From SAR324 cluster bacterium (lineage in GTDB: Bacteria > SAR324 > NAC60-12): a DNA stretch of 64,000 nt. Made by a program: the position numbers and the translations under genes. Of this stretch, positions 63,372 through 64,000 are shown in pieces. Numbering within the stretch: position 1 is the stretch's first letter; the number at the start of each line of letters is the position of its first letter. The notes beneath the pieces were generated by a model, which saw only the letters and a list, made by a program, of their open reading frames with translations, made no database searches and was not told the DNA's origin. The stretch is from assembly GCA_015231825.1 (NCBI GenBank), contig JADGAV010000003.1, forward strand, positions 117,524 to 181,523, written 5' to 3'.

Positions 63372-64000
63372 TTACTTGATAGGAAGATCTTTGTTGATTG
63401 TGACAGGGGTTCCCGGAAAGATCCGTTCGTTGCCGCGGACAATTACCGGTTCTCCCGCCTGCAGACCTTTGGCCTGAATAACAACGAGATCCTTCTGATT
63501 TCCATCCACTTGTACAGGAACAATTTGAGCCATCCCGTCGCGAACCACAACCACATGGGTCCGGCTTCCTTTCCGGACTATCGCATCACGGGGAACAAAC
63601 ATTTTTTCTGCAGGAATTCCAATGGGAATGGATACCTGAACCAGAAGTCCGCTCAGCGGCATTCCCTCCGGATTCGCGACATGGACGATTGCAGTGAAAT
63701 TTCCTGTGGATTCTTCAATGTGATGAATGACTGATGTGATTTGACCCTGCAAAATTTTTGAAGACTCTTTCAATTGAATTTCAACATCGGTCTGAACAGG
63801 GATTTTCCCCAGGAATTTCCCTGGTATTCCCAACTTCAATTCCAGCTTCTCATAGTTGACAATTTGAAAAAGGACCTGAGCAGGGGTGACCCACTTGCCC
63901 AGATCTACAGAGGAGGAAAGAATCTGTCCGCTGAAGGGGGCTTTAATCAAATAGCTAGCTACCAAAGATGCCATTCGATTGATCTCCGCCTTTTTTGATT
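63372..64000 (-). CDS. HlyD/AcrA-type membrane-fusion protein, C-terminal part (runs off window)
   Basis: The frame stays open to the right edge, so the gene starts outside. The visible ~208 residues begin at the end of a helical hairpin, then a lipoyl half-motif 'YLIKAPFSGQILSSSVDLGKWVTPAQVLF', a beta-barrel region and a membrane-proximal domain ('VFVPRDAIVRKGSRTHVVVV', 'IVRGNERIFPGTPV'). It links the RND pump to an outer-membrane channel. It is upstream of, and co-directional with, the RND pump gene; an outer-membrane TolC-like gene is not visible. Confidence 0.88.
   Translation of the reverse strand, partial: SKKAEINRMASLVASYLIKAPFSGQILSSSVDLGKWVTPAQVLFQIVNYEKLELKLGIPGKFLGKIPVQTDVEIQLKESSKILQGQITSVIHHIEESTGNFTAIVHVANPEGMPLSGLLVQVSIPIGIPAEKMFVPRDAIVRKGSRTHVVVVRDGMAQIVPVQVDGNQKDLVVIQAKGLQAGEPVIVRGNERIFPGTPVTINKDLPIK

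Overview
This window reads as a chromosomal segment of a Gram-negative bacterium of moderate GC content. Outer-membrane and periplasm functions are frequent: PBP1C with an alpha-2-macroglobulin, an LpxH-like phosphoesterase, a giant AsmA-like protein, TRAP and RND transporters, and a lipoprotein. Genes are packed on both strands with 1- and 4-base stop/start overlaps. No rRNA, tRNA, CRISPR array, complete insertion sequence or prophage was seen. The mix (TRAP transporter, several CoA-transferases and ligases, a xanthine-dehydrogenase-type hydroxylase, HrpA) suggests a metabolically versatile, possibly marine, proteobacterial-type lineage such as SAR324; that placement is only a guess.

Layout. 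1-7.6 kb: the tail of a Gp49/RelE-like toxin, then an alpha-2-macroglobulin/PBP1C operon on the minus strand. 8-13.4 kb: a CHRD lipoprotein, a YkgJ-type cysteine-cluster protein and an LpxH-like phosphoesterase on minus, then proC, purA and an M50 protease on plus. 13.5-25.3 kb (minus): a CaiB-type CoA-transferase, a TMTC-like membrane protein with ten TPRs, and a 2723-residue AsmA/YhdP-like protein with large internal duplications. 25.4-31.5 kb: hpf, a small membrane protein, an unrecognised helical protein, an FMN 2-hydroxyacid oxidase, a Gfo/Idh/MocA oxidoreductase, a DUF1127 protein and a glutamine amidotransferase. 31.6-43.5 kb: a crotonase without the usual catalytic glutamates plus a second CaiB protein, a TlpA-like thioredoxin, an SGNH hydrolase, an ornithine-cyclodeaminase-like protein, a hybrid histidine kinase with an NMT1/THI5-like sensor, and HrpA.

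43.7-54.7 kb is the most coherent accessory region and looks like a malonate-type locus. It holds an acyl-CoA ligase, a MatB-like malonyl-CoA synthetase, a divergent GntR/FCD regulator, a malonyl-CoA decarboxylase (MatA), an OsmC protein, a YciI-like protein and a DctPQM-type TRAP transporter. A secreted metallo-beta-lactamase-fold hydrolase sits between the two TRAP membrane genes. A near-palindrome (core AATTTCGATATTT) occurs in the GntR/MatB divergent region and again directly upstream of the TRAP promoter, which suggests a common regulon. Inferred pathway: an extracellular substrate is perhaps trimmed in the periplasm, imported by TRAP, activated to malonyl-CoA and decarboxylated to acetyl-CoA.

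54.9-58.8 kb is a tightly overlapped operon for a three-subunit molybdenum hydroxylase followed by a MoaD/ThiS-like protein, with a consensus-like promoter overlapped by an inverted repeat. 58.9-60.1 kb is a gene graveyard: the C-terminal end of a GntR/FCD regulator and fragments of a sugar ABC transporter. 60.2-64 kb is an RND efflux pump whose membrane-fusion partner runs off the right edge.
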